Below, piece after piece: positions 20,201 to 28,180 of a DNA stretch of 64,000 bases; position 1 is the stretch's first letter, and every line of letters starts with the position of its first letter. The notes below the pieces were generated by a model. That model did no database searches and was not told the DNA's origin. It saw only the letters and a list, made by a program, of their open reading frames with translations. The position numbers and the translations under genes were made by a program. Source of the stretch: Bacteroidota bacterium (GTDB lineage: Bacteria > Bacteroidota > Bacteroidia > Bacteroidales > UBA12077); the NCBI GenBank assembly GCA_020444275.1, contig JAHLLG010000002.1, positions 545,991 to 609,990 of the forward strand. The letters are read 5' to 3'.

Positions 20201-21203
20201 ATCAATAAATGTACAGGGAAATTCGGCATTTTATGGAAATGTTGGAATTATGGACTCTCCAAATTCTAATTATGGGTTGTGTTTGGGAGCAGGAACGACA
20301 CACGCATTATATGCAAAAGGAAATGTTCACTCAAATGGAAATGTTACTTTATATGGATCCGTTGGAATAGGAACAACAAGTCCGGCCGAGAAATTACATG
20401 TTGTAGGTGATATTCGCTTAAATGGAGGTGGTGATATTGCTTTTGCCGATGATAATACAAGAATTTATGAAAGTAGTGATGATTTGTTTTTCACTGCCGA
20501 TGATGATATTTATCTTAGCCCCGACGATGATATTTATATTAATGGTGATGGTGGTGCAAGCTGGGTTAGATTTGATAATGGAGGGAAAAGATTAGGTATT
20601 GGAACTACTTCTCCTGATTATTTAGTGGATATCTATGATAATACCAGTAAGCTATTTGCTGTAAATATATTTAAAGATTATAACAGTAGTTCATATGGTG
20701 GAATAGGAGTGCAAGCGGGGAGTGATGGTGGATCAGGAACGAACCTAATGGTCGCTTGTTATAATGGAGCAGGAGCATATAAAGGAGGTTTAGCAATTAT
20801 TAACAATAATTATGCATCATTGGTTTCACCTTCAGATAGAAGACTGAAAATGAATATTGAAGAAACTGATTTAGAGAGCTTAAAAATAATTAATGATTTA
20901 AGAGTTGTTGACTTTGAGTATAAAGATAGTCCTGGAATAGAAAGATTAGGATTTATTGCACAAGAAGTGGAAGATGTTTATCCTCGGATGGTATCATACA
21001 ATGAAATACAGGATATTTATGAAATTAATCAAATGGAATTAATACCTGTGCTTACCAAGGCAGTCCAGGAACAAGATGAAAAGATAACAAAGCTTGAAAA
21101 AGATATTCAAAATTTATCAGAAATTATAAAAGAGCAAGCCAATAGAAATGAGGAACTCGAAAAACGACTAGCAGAAATAGAAAAAATCTTAGAGTCGAAC
21201 TAA
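17274..21203 (+). CDS. KGKVGGF-repeat fibre protein 1 (type A N-terminus, S74 C-terminus)
   Basis: 1309 residues, signal peptide 1-20. Residues 21-130 are the FNYQ-type N-terminal domain (PTKFNYQGVLRNSSG ... VPYALYAND) common in secreted Bacteroidota proteins. A GNVGIGS tail-fibre-like motif is near 185. Four KGKVGGF modules span about 239-397. Residues about 415-727 are 16-17 residue repeats of the form NVFIGxxSG. Further GNVGIGTTSP-type segments fill 730-1180. From SDRRLKMNI (about residue 1187) the C-terminus matches the peptidase S74/intramolecular chaperone domain (RLGFIAQEVEDVYPRMV), then a coiled coil to the end. S74 domains trimerise beta-helical fibres and are often autocleaved before this serine. 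No T9SS tail is present. First gene of the eight-gene array. Confidence 0.9.
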   Translation: MKKYLFLIIITFVGLQMNGQVPTKFNYQGVLRNSSGDLVTNSDITIRMSILEGSSSASSSYSENHDISTNSYGQFAIIIGNGTNKTGSISSIDWSAGQVYLKTEIDESGGNAFTELSTVMLITVPYALYANDVANKDDADANPTNEIQQLSFKNDSVFISGGNGINLPYDSSNWVINGNTMYYNGGNVGIGSTAPLSNLEVKSNSAGANALFQVINANNDTVFAVYPDGVKIFVDQGAKGKVGGFAISGRSPNKGPDVDILKVTVDSTRIYVSDTASAKGKVGGFAISGRSPNKGSGNEYLVITPDSTRIYVNDSSATKGKVGGFAISGRSPNKGGVNDYFQVTRDSTRVYITESGAKGKVGGFAISGRSPNKGSGYEFMRVTSDSTRIFTKDTISGFGVGNLSTGASESYLKLTPNNYLIGHNSGKSITSGLFNSFMGYEAGFSTDTGKNNIFIGYRAGFINEGGKSNLFIGNMSGYSNIWGRSNVYLGYKAGYGNTGGSFNTYLGFESAADGTNGSYNTFIGYQTGKLNRGTDNVFMGYLAGSNSETGSSNVFIGNSSGLVTSGIYNVFIGHQTGLNNTTGNANVFMGFQSGESNTIGISNVFIGNRSGRNNTMGRFNVFMGRDAGVDNVDGESNVFIGDFSGSGNISGIMNTYLGIASGRYATGSSNIFIGPDAGSSGLVVGDTNIFIGNAAGNRATGSHNIFIGDNAGRWNEGSNNIIIGKRNSSLAGTNNILSITDLIYGEMDNEFLLFDADVRVTGLLSIGYNATNSNGSIRWTGSDLEGRVNDTWVSLTSKNYLRPIDQDPWWALYVNEDGRIGLNTATPQDWLHIWSTSSSYRGIKVSNANPHLVLDDITISADDYELSVNSNAFYINHDSNDDGTFESNRFYINSSGRIYAGGNMGINTTPGTNALHVNGSTYLAGTTNIAGVTGINKSATSLYGLYVGGGSSCALAVDGYTYLENIGVNTSPASTLSINVQGNSAFYGNVGIMDSPNSNYGLCLGAGTTHALYAKGNVHSNGNVTLYGSVGIGTTSPAEKLHVVGDIRLNGGGDIAFADDNTRIYESSDDLFFTADDDIYLSPDDDIYINGDGGASWVRFDNGGKRLGIGTTSPDYLVDIYDNTSKLFAVNIFKDYNSSSYGGIGVQAGSDGGSGTNLMVACYNGAGAYKGGLAIINNNYASLVSPSDRRLKMNIEETDLESLKIINDLRVVDFEYKDSPGIERLGFIAQEVEDVYPRMVSYNEIQDIYEINQMELIPVLTKAVQEQDEKITKLEKDIQNLSEIIKEQANRNEELEKRLAEIEKILESN
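17988..18464 (+). repeat. Four KGKVGGF modules in fibre protein 1
   Basis: Copies begin at 17988, 18108, 18228 and 18345 (spacing 120, 120, 117 bases). Each encodes KGKVGGFAISGRSPNK, a variable linker, and D-S-T-R-(I/V)-(Y/F). Codons differ strongly between copies although the protein motif is identical. Confidence 0.97.
18519..19455 (+). repeat. NVFIG stalk repeats of fibre protein 1
   Basis: About 18 degenerate units, mostly 17 residues, of the form N-(V/T/I)-(F/Y)-(I/M/L)-G-x-x-(A/S)-G-x-x-N-x-x-G-x-x. The regular hydrophobic-Gly pattern suggests a beta-roll or beta-helix. Confidence 0.9.
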
Positions 21204-21242
21204 TTTTAGATTGAATGTAAATTATAATTGAACTATCAAAAG

Positions 21243-21278
21243 CTCCTTACAAAAATTTTACTTGTAAGGAGTTTTTTT
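21243..21278 (+). terminator. Rho-independent terminator after fibre gene 1
   Basis: A perfect 10-bp stem (CTCCTTACAA / TTGTAAGGAG), a 9-base loop and seven T residues. Confidence 0.9.
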
Positions 21279-21311
21279 ATAACTTGTTTTATTCGAAAAA
21301 ATACAACAGCC

Positions 21312-23990
21312 ATGAAAAAAATCATTACAGCCATTTTCCTTTTCGCTTTGGGAACTCAGATTGTAAAAAGCCAGGTACCTGAAAAATTTAATTATCAGGG
21401 AGTACTGAGAAACGCATCCAATGAATTAATCACTAATACTAATATTGGTCTTCAGGTTAGCTTATATGAAGGCAGCTCATCCGAAACAGCAGTATATGTT
21501 GAAACACATGAAACACAAACGAATAGTTATGGACAGTTTAGTGTTCAGGTTGCTACAGGAACCACAACAGATGATTTTTCTGCTATTGATTGGTCTTCCG
21601 GTCAGGTTTATCTTAAAGTTTCTGTTGACGAAACCGGAGGATCAGATTATACAGATTTACCCAAAGTGCAACTTATAGCAGTTCCATATGCATTATATGC
21701 GAACGATGTAGCAAACAAAGATGATGCAGATGCTGATCCAAACAATGAAATTCAGCAGTTATCCTTTAAAAACGATTCAGTATTTATTAGTGATGGAAAT
21801 GGTATTAAGATGCCATACGATAGCAGTAATTGGGTAATTGAAGGTAATACCATGTATTACAATGGAGGCAACGTAGGTATTGGGTCTTCAACTCCGTTGA
21901 GCAATTTGGAAGTAAAATCGAATACAGCAGGGAGCGCTGCACTGTTTCAGGTTATCAATGCCAATAACGATACCGTATTTGCAGTTTATCCTGATGGAGT
22001 AAAGATATTTGTTGATCAAAGTGCAAAAGGAAAAGTAGGAGGTTTTGCCATCAGCGGACGTAGCCCAAATAAAGGTCCGGATGTCGATATATTAAAAGTA
22101 ACGCTTGATAGTACACGCATATATGTAAGTGATACGATAAGTTCCAAAGGTAAAGTAGGAGGTTTTGCAGTAAGTGGTCGATCACCAAACAAAGGTTTAG
22201 GTAATGAATATTTGGTGATAACTCCCGACAGTACCAGAGTTTATGTTAACGATACTTCGGAAACAAAGGGCAAAGTTGGTGGATTTGCAGTGAGTGGTCG
22301 ATCACCAAACAAAGGAGTGGCTAATGATTATATGCGAATTACAAAAGATAGTACGCGCATTTATGTAACAGAAAGTACAGGCAAAGGTAAAGTAGGTGGC
22401 TTTGCAATAAGTGGTCGCAGTCCGAATAAAGGCCTTATAGGAGATTATTTTAACGTGTCGGGAAATGAAAGTGCAGAGGTTGTAAATAATGAATCGAGAG
22501 TAATGTGGTATCCTAAGAAAGCAGCATTATTAGCCGGAGAGGTGCATGTTGGTTCTTCAGATAGTGTTGGTACTAATTCAACTGCAATTGGATATCGCAA
22601 TATTGCTATGGGAGATTATTCACAAGCAATGGGATACAATGCAAAAGCATTTGGCAGTAATTCAACAGCATTTGGTAATAACGCAAGTGTTGATAGTTCT
22701 AATGCTTATGCTTTCGGAAATAATACATATGCCGGAGGAAATAACTCATATGCAATTGGTAATGCAGCAAATGTAACAGGTGAAGGATCTTATGCAGTAG
22801 GAAGTGGTGCACAGGCTACAGGTGATTACAGTTTTGCAATAGGTTCAGACGGTATTGACTCTTCGGGAGTTGCAACAAACGCAACAAAAGCAATTGGGGA
22901 TTATTCCTATGCTTTTGGATTAGGCTCAAGTGCAACAGGACAAGGAGCCTTTGCGATTGGTGCAAGCAATATTGCGGCAGGTAATTATTCATTAGCCATG
23001 GGATATAAAACTAATGCAGAAAGTTATTATTCCACAACCTTAGGAGCCTATACAACTGCTTCAAATTATGGTGCTCTTGCCACAGGATATCATACTACAG
23101 CTTCAGGTCAACAATCTACCTCATTGGGAATATACACAGAAGCTAGCGGACCTTATGCAATAGCAATGGGGTGGGGATCAACTGCTACTAAAAGTGCTTC
23201 GTTTGCAATGGGTTATTTTTGTACAGCAAGTGGAATGCGATCTGTTGCATTAGGAAGTGAAACAGAAGCCAGCAATATTGGAGCAACAGCATTAGGTGTT
23301 GCAACACTTGCAAGTGGAGCATATTCTTTAGCATCCGGATCATCGACACTGGCAGGTGAGTTTACTTCAACTGCAATGGGATTTTTCACCAAGGCCACTG
23401 GACAGGCATCAACTGCTTTAGGAAGGTATTCGGAGGCAACAAATCAGGGTTCATTAGCTTCAGGAGGATACACCAAAGCTAATGGTTCTCATTCTACCGC
23501 TATGGGGTATAAAATTCAGGTTGATGGTGTTTATTCTTTCGGAATTGGACTAATGAATTTTTCAACAGTTCCTGTGGTTACTCAAGATAATACAATGGCT
23601 ATAATGGGTGGAGATGTTGGAATTGGTACTGTTTCACCATCAGACAAATTGGAGGTGGCCGGAAATATTAGAGTTGCTGGTGGTAGTTTCATAGATGATG
23701 GAGCTGTATTATCGGATTTTGTTTTCGAACCCGATTACAAACTTGAGAGCATCGAAGAGCATGCAAAATTTATGTGGGAAAATAAGCATTTGCCTGCCTT
23801 AGCAAGTGAGAAAGAAATAAAAGAAGCGGGAGGATATGATATTGTAGAACGACGCGAACAAATACTTGAAGAACTTGAAAAGGCACATATCTATATCGAT
23901 CAGTTAAATAACGAGATCAAGAATATAAAATCTGAAAACGAAACACTAAAAAAGAAAATTGATGAGATCATGAGTCTGATAACTAAATAG
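21312..23990 (+). CDS. KGKVGGF-repeat fibre protein 2 (type A N-terminus, YadA-like stalk)
   Basis: I place the start at the ATG at 21312 rather than an upstream in-frame ATG at 21228, because the latter would overlap the preceding terminator and because MKKIITAIFLFALG is a proper signal peptide; this gives 892 residues. FNYQ-type domain to about residue 135; four KGKVGGF modules at 239-391, with the first nearly identical to that of fibre protein 1. After the conserved segment MWYPKKAALLAGEVHVGS, residues about 420-750 are 14-residue repeats such as YSQAMGYNAKAFGS, resembling the YadA/Hia head repeats of trimeric autotransporters. The C-terminus (797-892) has no S74 signature but a WENKHLPALASEKEI block and a coiled coil. 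No beta-barrel anchor or T9SS tail is present. The stalk is shared with fibre protein 6, which has the other N-terminus. Confidence 0.9.
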   Translation: MKKIITAIFLFALGTQIVKSQVPEKFNYQGVLRNASNELITNTNIGLQVSLYEGSSSETAVYVETHETQTNSYGQFSVQVATGTTTDDFSAIDWSSGQVYLKVSVDETGGSDYTDLPKVQLIAVPYALYANDVANKDDADADPNNEIQQLSFKNDSVFISDGNGIKMPYDSSNWVIEGNTMYYNGGNVGIGSSTPLSNLEVKSNTAGSAALFQVINANNDTVFAVYPDGVKIFVDQSAKGKVGGFAISGRSPNKGPDVDILKVTLDSTRIYVSDTISSKGKVGGFAVSGRSPNKGLGNEYLVITPDSTRVYVNDTSETKGKVGGFAVSGRSPNKGVANDYMRITKDSTRIYVTESTGKGKVGGFAISGRSPNKGLIGDYFNVSGNESAEVVNNESRVMWYPKKAALLAGEVHVGSSDSVGTNSTAIGYRNIAMGDYSQAMGYNAKAFGSNSTAFGNNASVDSSNAYAFGNNTYAGGNNSYAIGNAANVTGEGSYAVGSGAQATGDYSFAIGSDGIDSSGVATNATKAIGDYSYAFGLGSSATGQGAFAIGASNIAAGNYSLAMGYKTNAESYYSTTLGAYTTASNYGALATGYHTTASGQQSTSLGIYTEASGPYAIAMGWGSTATKSASFAMGYFCTASGMRSVALGSETEASNIGATALGVATLASGAYSLASGSSTLAGEFTSTAMGFFTKATGQASTALGRYSEATNQGSLASGGYTKANGSHSTAMGYKIQVDGVYSFGIGLMNFSTVPVVTQDNTMAIMGGDVGIGTVSPSDKLEVAGNIRVAGGSFIDDGAVLSDFVFEPDYKLESIEEHAKFMWENKHLPALASEKEIKEAGGYDIVERREQILEELEKAHIYIDQLNNEIKNIKSENETLKKKIDEIMSLITK
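22026..22485 (+). repeat. Four KGKVGGF modules in fibre protein 2
   Basis: Copies begin at 22026, 22146, 22266 and 22383, the same spacing (120, 120, 117) as in fibre gene 1. Two copies have AVSG instead of AISG. Confidence 0.97.
22569..23560 (+). repeat. YadA-head-like 14-residue repeats of fibre protein 2
   Basis: About 23 units of the form x-S-x-A-x-G-x-x-(A/T)-x-A-x-G-x with alternating (S/A)-x-A-(M/I/F)-G and A-x-(A/G) strands, as in the left-handed parallel beta-roll head of YadA. Confidence 0.9.
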
Positions 23991-24068
23991 GAATAAAGTA
24001 GTTATATGGTCGATAACAGTTAGTTATATTTTTTATCTTCATGGTGATATTAACCAAGCTATAACATC

Positions 24069-25688
24069 ATGAAGAAAGTTATATTTTTTGTATTCGTTAT
24101 TTGTTCTATTAAAATGACGGTTGCACAGTCACCAGGTTATTTTAATTACCAAACTGTAATTAGAGATGGTAATGGTGAACTAATTAGCAACCAGGAGGTG
24201 AGTTTTAGGATTTCAATAATTGCAGGAAGTGCAACCTCTGATCCTATATACACCGAAAATCATGCCGTTCAAACGAATGAGTTTGGCGTGTGCAATCTTA
24301 AAATTGGTAACGGCACTAACCCAACAGCAAATTTTAATCTAATTGATTGGAGTGTTGGTAATTATTATCTAAAAACTGAACTTGACAAAGATGATGGCTC
24401 AGGTTTTTATAATCTTGGTACAATTCAATTATTATCAGTTCCATTTTCAATGCATTCTAATACAGCTAGTTTGGCTAAGGTAATTGATAATGATGTGCTT
24501 TACTTTTCAGATTCTGATACACTTTTTGCTGTAAGAGACCGAGAAGGAAATATTGTTTTTGCAGTATTTCCCGACGGTGCAGAACTGTATGTGAATGAAA
24601 CTGTGAAAGGCAAAGTAGGTGGTTTTGCAATTAGTGGCCGGTCTCCTAATAAAGGCATTGATGAGGATTATTTTGTCGTTACCGCAGACAGCACAAGGGT
24701 ATATGTAAACCAGGATCAAACCAAAGGTAAAGTTGGTGGTTTTGCAATTAGCGGAAGGTCGCCTAATAAAGAAACCATTAGCAATTTTATGGATTTAACT
24801 CCTGAAAATTACTTTATTGGGCATGGAAGTGGAACCAATAATACGCTTGGATTATATAATTCATTTTTAGGATATGAAGCAGGTTTAAAAAATACAGAAG
24901 GTGAAAAAAATGTTTTTATTGGATATATTTCAGGAAAACAAAATACTACAGGCGATTTAAATACTTTTGTTGGCGACGAAACGGGCACTAACAATACTTC
25001 TGGTTATAAGAATGTTTTTCTGGGAACATATAGTGGTTTTAGCAATACTGAAGGATTTGCAAATGTATTTTTAGGCACTACTGCCGGACCATACAATACT
25101 ACAGGAAACCGAAATATTTTTATCGGACAGGCCAGTGGTTGGAATAATGATACTGCTGACTACAATATTTTTATTGGAAATCAAAGTGGAGTAAGTAATC
25201 AGGGTGGTGAGTTTAATGTGTTTCTGGGTACTAATTCCGGTCATGAAAACTATGTAGGCGATCATAATGTATATATTGGTGAGCAAACAGGTTATTCCAA
25301 TATATTTGGTTCAGAAAACACATACATTGGACACAACGCAGGTAATCAGGGAGACAATGGGAATAACAATGTTTTTCTGGGAAGTCATTCGGGTTACATG
25401 AATACAGGGGATAATAACGTTTTCATTGGGTATAACGCAGGTTATTCGGAAACAGGATCAAATAAACTATACATTGCTAATTCAGAAACAACAACACCTT
25501 TAATTGGTGGTGATTTTACAACTAATACTCTTAATATCAATAATATTGTAAACTTAGGAAGTATAACTGATTATCCAACATCACCACAGGAAGGAGATAT
25601 TATTAGATTAAAAGATCATACAACTGATCAAGATGGTTTATATATTTATAATGGATCGACGTGGGAAACTATCATTTCATGGCCTTAA
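24069..25688 (+). CDS. KGKVGGF-repeat fibre protein 3 (type A, short C-terminus)
   Basis: 539 residues, signal peptide about 1-19 (ends VAQS). FNYQ-type domain (SPGYFNYQTVIRDGNGE ... SVPFSMHSN) to about 135, then DTLFAVRDREGNIVFAVFPDG, two KGKVGGF modules (from residue 180), and NVFIG-type repeats at about 247-465. The C-terminal about 50 residues (EGDIIRLKDHTTDQDGLYIY) form a small beta domain also present in fibre protein 4. It has no S74 domain, coiled coil or T9SS tail. N-terminal half and modules are closest to fibre protein 5. It starts 78 bases after fibre gene 2 with no terminator between, so these two may share a transcript. Confidence 0.88.
   Translation: MKKVIFFVFVICSIKMTVAQSPGYFNYQTVIRDGNGELISNQEVSFRISIIAGSATSDPIYTENHAVQTNEFGVCNLKIGNGTNPTANFNLIDWSVGNYYLKTELDKDDGSGFYNLGTIQLLSVPFSMHSNTASLAKVIDNDVLYFSDSDTLFAVRDREGNIVFAVFPDGAELYVNETVKGKVGGFAISGRSPNKGIDEDYFVVTADSTRVYVNQDQTKGKVGGFAISGRSPNKETISNFMDLTPENYFIGHGSGTNNTLGLYNSFLGYEAGLKNTEGEKNVFIGYISGKQNTTGDLNTFVGDETGTNNTSGYKNVFLGTYSGFSNTEGFANVFLGTTAGPYNTTGNRNIFIGQASGWNNDTADYNIFIGNQSGVSNQGGEFNVFLGTNSGHENYVGDHNVYIGEQTGYSNIFGSENTYIGHNAGNQGDNGNNNVFLGSHSGYMNTGDNNVFIGYNAGYSETGSNKLYIANSETTTPLIGGDFTTNTLNINNIVNLGSITDYPTSPQEGDIIRLKDHTTDQDGLYIYNGSTWETIISWP
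24606..24839 (+). repeat. Two KGKVGGF modules in fibre protein 3
   Basis: Copies begin at 24606 and 24723 (spacing 117). The last copy runs directly into the first stalk repeat through NYFIGHGSG. Confidence 0.97.
24807..25464 (+). repeat. NVFIG stalk repeats of fibre protein 3
   Basis: About 13 units of 16-17 residues, for example NVFLGTYSGFSNTEGFA, with the same N-x-(F/Y)-(I/L)-G core as the other stalks. Confidence 0.9.
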
Positions 25689-25707
25689 AAAATCATTTTA
25701 TTTTATA

Positions 25708-25738
25708 AAAGCTATCTTGTTAATAGATGGCTTTTTTT
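25708..25738 (+). terminator. Rho-independent terminator after fibre gene 3
   Basis: A 10-bp stem with one G-T pair (AAAGCTATCT / AGATGGCTTT), a 7-base loop and a T-run. Confidence 0.85.
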
Positions 25739-25833
25739 ATGCCTATCCGTTAGAATATTTGCATAACACCTTACCTGAAACATATGTGCAATTAATCGAA
25801 ACATATCTATTAAACTTCCCAGTGTATTGTATT

Positions 25834-25841
25834 TAGTTTTG
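25834..25841 (+). promoter_or_regulatory. -7 box (TAGTTTTG) upstream of fibre gene 4
   Basis: An exact TAnnTTTG match 44 bases before the ATG and downstream of the preceding terminator; no clear TTTG at -33. Confidence 0.4.
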
Positions 25842-25885
25842 TAACGTTAAGTATTTCTGATTTATGAAACCTAAACAATAAAGCC

Positions 25886-28063
25886 ATGAAATGTAGATTC
25901 CAATTTTTAGTTATTATTTTTTTTATAGTAAGTAGTTCAATTGCCCAGGTTCCAGCCGGATTTAATTACCAGGGAGTATTGCGTAATTCATCAGGTGAGC
26001 TTATACAAAATACCGAGGTAAACTTGAGAATTTCCATTATTCAAGGTAGCATTACAGGTGATGCTATCTATACTGAAACGCACTTAGTAACAACTCATAA
26101 TTCAGGAGGATTTACTTTGCAAGTAGGAGATGGTAGTCCTGAAATAGGAACCTTTTCTGCTATCGATTGGTCCGCCGGACCATATTATATTGAAACAGAA
26201 TTGGACGAAAATGGTGGAACATCCTACACATCTTTAGGTACAGTGCCTCTATTAGCAGTTCCTTATGCAATGTTCGCTACTGATGTTGCCAACAAAGACG
26301 ATGCAGATGCAGATTCTCAAAATGAGATCCAGGATTTGGATTTAACCAATAATATTTTATCCATAACTAAAAAATCATCTCCAACTCATATTGATCTCGC
26401 ACCTTTTCAAGGTAATAATACCGATGAACAAGTACTTGATTTATCCGGAACAACACTAAGTATATCAGGAGGAAATAATGTTGATTTAAGTGCACTTCAG
26501 GATGGCGTTGATGATGCTGATAATGACCCTGCCAATGAAATACAACTCTTAAAACTTAGAGGAGATACGCTTGAACTTAGCAAAGGAAATGAAATTATTT
26601 TACCAGATACTTCTCAGTGGAGTTTAAATGGGAATAAATTATATTACAATGCAGGTAATGTTGGGGTAGGATCAACAAATCCTGTTAGTAAACTAGAGGT
26701 TAAGTCAACGGCAGTTTCAGGAGCTCTTTTTCAGGTTATCAATGCCAATAACGATACAGTATTTGCAGTTTATCCTGATGGAGTTAAGGTTTTTGTTAAC
26801 CCTGATGCAAAAGGAAAAGTAGGAGGTTTTGCTATTAGCGGCAGATCGCCAAATAAAGCAGGAAGTATCGATTATATGAAAGTAACACAAGATAGCACAC
26901 GCATTTATGTGAATCAACCGGCTAAGGGAAAAGTTGGTGGATTTGCTATTAGTGGTCGTAGTCCTAATAAAAGTATATTGCAAGATTATTTTATAATAAA
27001 TGAGGATAGTACGCGATTTTATGTTAAAGATACTACCTCTACAAAAGGAAAAGTAGGAGGCTTTGCCATTAGTGGTCGATCTCCGAATAAAGGTACCGAA
27101 AGGCCATTCTTGAATATGGATCGATATAACTATTTTATCGGTCACGAAAGTGGAACAAAAAATAATGGCGGTTGGCATAACTCATTTTTAGGGTATCAAG
27201 CAGGTTATAACAACATAACTGGTGGTAGTAACGTGTTTCTTGGTTATAAAACCGGTTATGGAAATGAAAGTGGTCAAAATAATAATTATATTGGCTATGA
27301 AGTAGGACTGATAAGTCAGGAAGGAAACTATAACAATGTGATTGGTTACAGAGCAATGCTCAACGATCCTGATCCTAATTATAATGTAATTATTGGAGCT
27401 GAAGCGGCTCGTTATGCAGAACATAACTTTGAAAATATTATTATTGGCCCAATGGCAGCAAGAAATACAAAAATGAATGGTTCGAGTATTGTTATGGGAT
27501 CAAGTACTGCTCAATTAGTTGATTATTTGAATCATTCTATTATTTTGGGAAACAATGCTGCTGCGTTTTCGGATACATCTGAAAAAGATATTTTTATAGG
27601 AGAACATGCCGGAGGTAATCTTAAACATTCGTATATGAACGTTTTTATTGGACATAGCACAGGTAGAAATATGACTGAAGGCCAGTTTAATGTTATGATC
27701 GGTGGATATAATGCATATCATTACGAGGATAATAAGGGAAGTTTTAATACAATTATGGGATATCAGGCTGGTAATAAATGTAATGGTGATGGCAACGTTT
27801 TTATTGGTTATAAGGCCGGTTATATGGAAACAGGATCTAATAAACTGTATATTTCTAATTCAACAACAAGTAATCCATTAATTAAGGGAGATTTTTCAAC
27901 AGGTAAAACCACATTAAATAATGTTCTAAATTTAAAAGGTGTTACAGAATATGGTGCTTCTCCCTCCGAAGGTGATATTATTCGACTTAATGGGCATGCA
28001 ACCGATCCCGATGGACTTTACATATATACAGGATCTGACTGGCAAGCAATAACAACCTGGTAA
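25886..28063 (+). CDS. KGKVGGF-repeat fibre protein 4 (type A, with extra tail-fibre segment)
   Basis: 725 residues, signal peptide about 1-21 (SSSIAQ-VPAG). FNYQ-type domain to about 135. Unlike the other type A members it has about 100 extra residues (143-250) with the alternating motifs LDLTNNILSIT, LDLSGTTLSISGGNNVDLS and LLKLRGDTLELSKGN, a beta-strand pattern known from tail-fibre-like Bacteroidota proteins. Then GNVGVGS, three KGKVGGF modules (from residue 309) and an NVFIG-type stalk (about 415-652) that is the most degenerate of the set. The C-terminal domain (EGDIIRLNGHATDPDGLYIY) matches fibre protein 3. No S74 domain or T9SS tail. Confidence 0.88.
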   Translation: MKCRFQFLVIIFFIVSSSIAQVPAGFNYQGVLRNSSGELIQNTEVNLRISIIQGSITGDAIYTETHLVTTHNSGGFTLQVGDGSPEIGTFSAIDWSAGPYYIETELDENGGTSYTSLGTVPLLAVPYAMFATDVANKDDADADSQNEIQDLDLTNNILSITKKSSPTHIDLAPFQGNNTDEQVLDLSGTTLSISGGNNVDLSALQDGVDDADNDPANEIQLLKLRGDTLELSKGNEIILPDTSQWSLNGNKLYYNAGNVGVGSTNPVSKLEVKSTAVSGALFQVINANNDTVFAVYPDGVKVFVNPDAKGKVGGFAISGRSPNKAGSIDYMKVTQDSTRIYVNQPAKGKVGGFAISGRSPNKSILQDYFIINEDSTRFYVKDTTSTKGKVGGFAISGRSPNKGTERPFLNMDRYNYFIGHESGTKNNGGWHNSFLGYQAGYNNITGGSNVFLGYKTGYGNESGQNNNYIGYEVGLISQEGNYNNVIGYRAMLNDPDPNYNVIIGAEAARYAEHNFENIIIGPMAARNTKMNGSSIVMGSSTAQLVDYLNHSIILGNNAAAFSDTSEKDIFIGEHAGGNLKHSYMNVFIGHSTGRNMTEGQFNVMIGGYNAYHYEDNKGSFNTIMGYQAGNKCNGDGNVFIGYKAGYMETGSNKLYISNSTTSNPLIKGDFSTGKTTLNNVLNLKGVTEYGASPSEGDIIRLNGHATDPDGLYIYTGSDWQAITTW
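26810..27154 (+). repeat. Three KGKVGGF modules in fibre protein 4
   Basis: Copies begin at 26810, 26924 and 27044 (spacing 114 and 120); the third leads into NYFIGHESG at the stalk start. Confidence 0.97.
27128..27842 (+). repeat. NVFIG-type stalk of fibre protein 4
   Basis: About 14 units of 15-20 residues, several strongly degenerate (for example NVIIGAEAARYAEHNFE), ending with NVFIGYKAGYMETGSN. Confidence 0.82.
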
Positions 28064-28084
28064 ATTATAATGAGATTTTTTGAT

Positions 28085-28118
28085 AAGGATTGGTTTCAAC
28101 AACCGATCCTTTTTTTTT
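28085..28118 (+). terminator. Rho-independent terminator after fibre gene 4
   Basis: A 10-bp stem with one G-T pair (AAGGATTGGT / ACCGATCCTT), a 7-base loop and a long T-run. Confidence 0.9.
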
Positions 28119-28180
28119 ATTATGTTTAAGGAGTTGAAATATTCATTATCTTACAAAATTAAATCTTAAAGTTATGCACT

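Noticed and set aside
21228-21311. N-terminal extension of fibre protein 2 from an upstream ATG
   Set aside because: It would overlap the terminator of fibre gene 1 and hide the evident signal peptide beginning at 21312.
26717-27178. 153-codon open frame on the minus strand inside fibre gene 4
   Set aside because: It is the reverse of the repetitive fibre coding sequence, with no start context and biased Cys/Ser/Ile-rich composition; similar shadows occur behind the other repeat regions.
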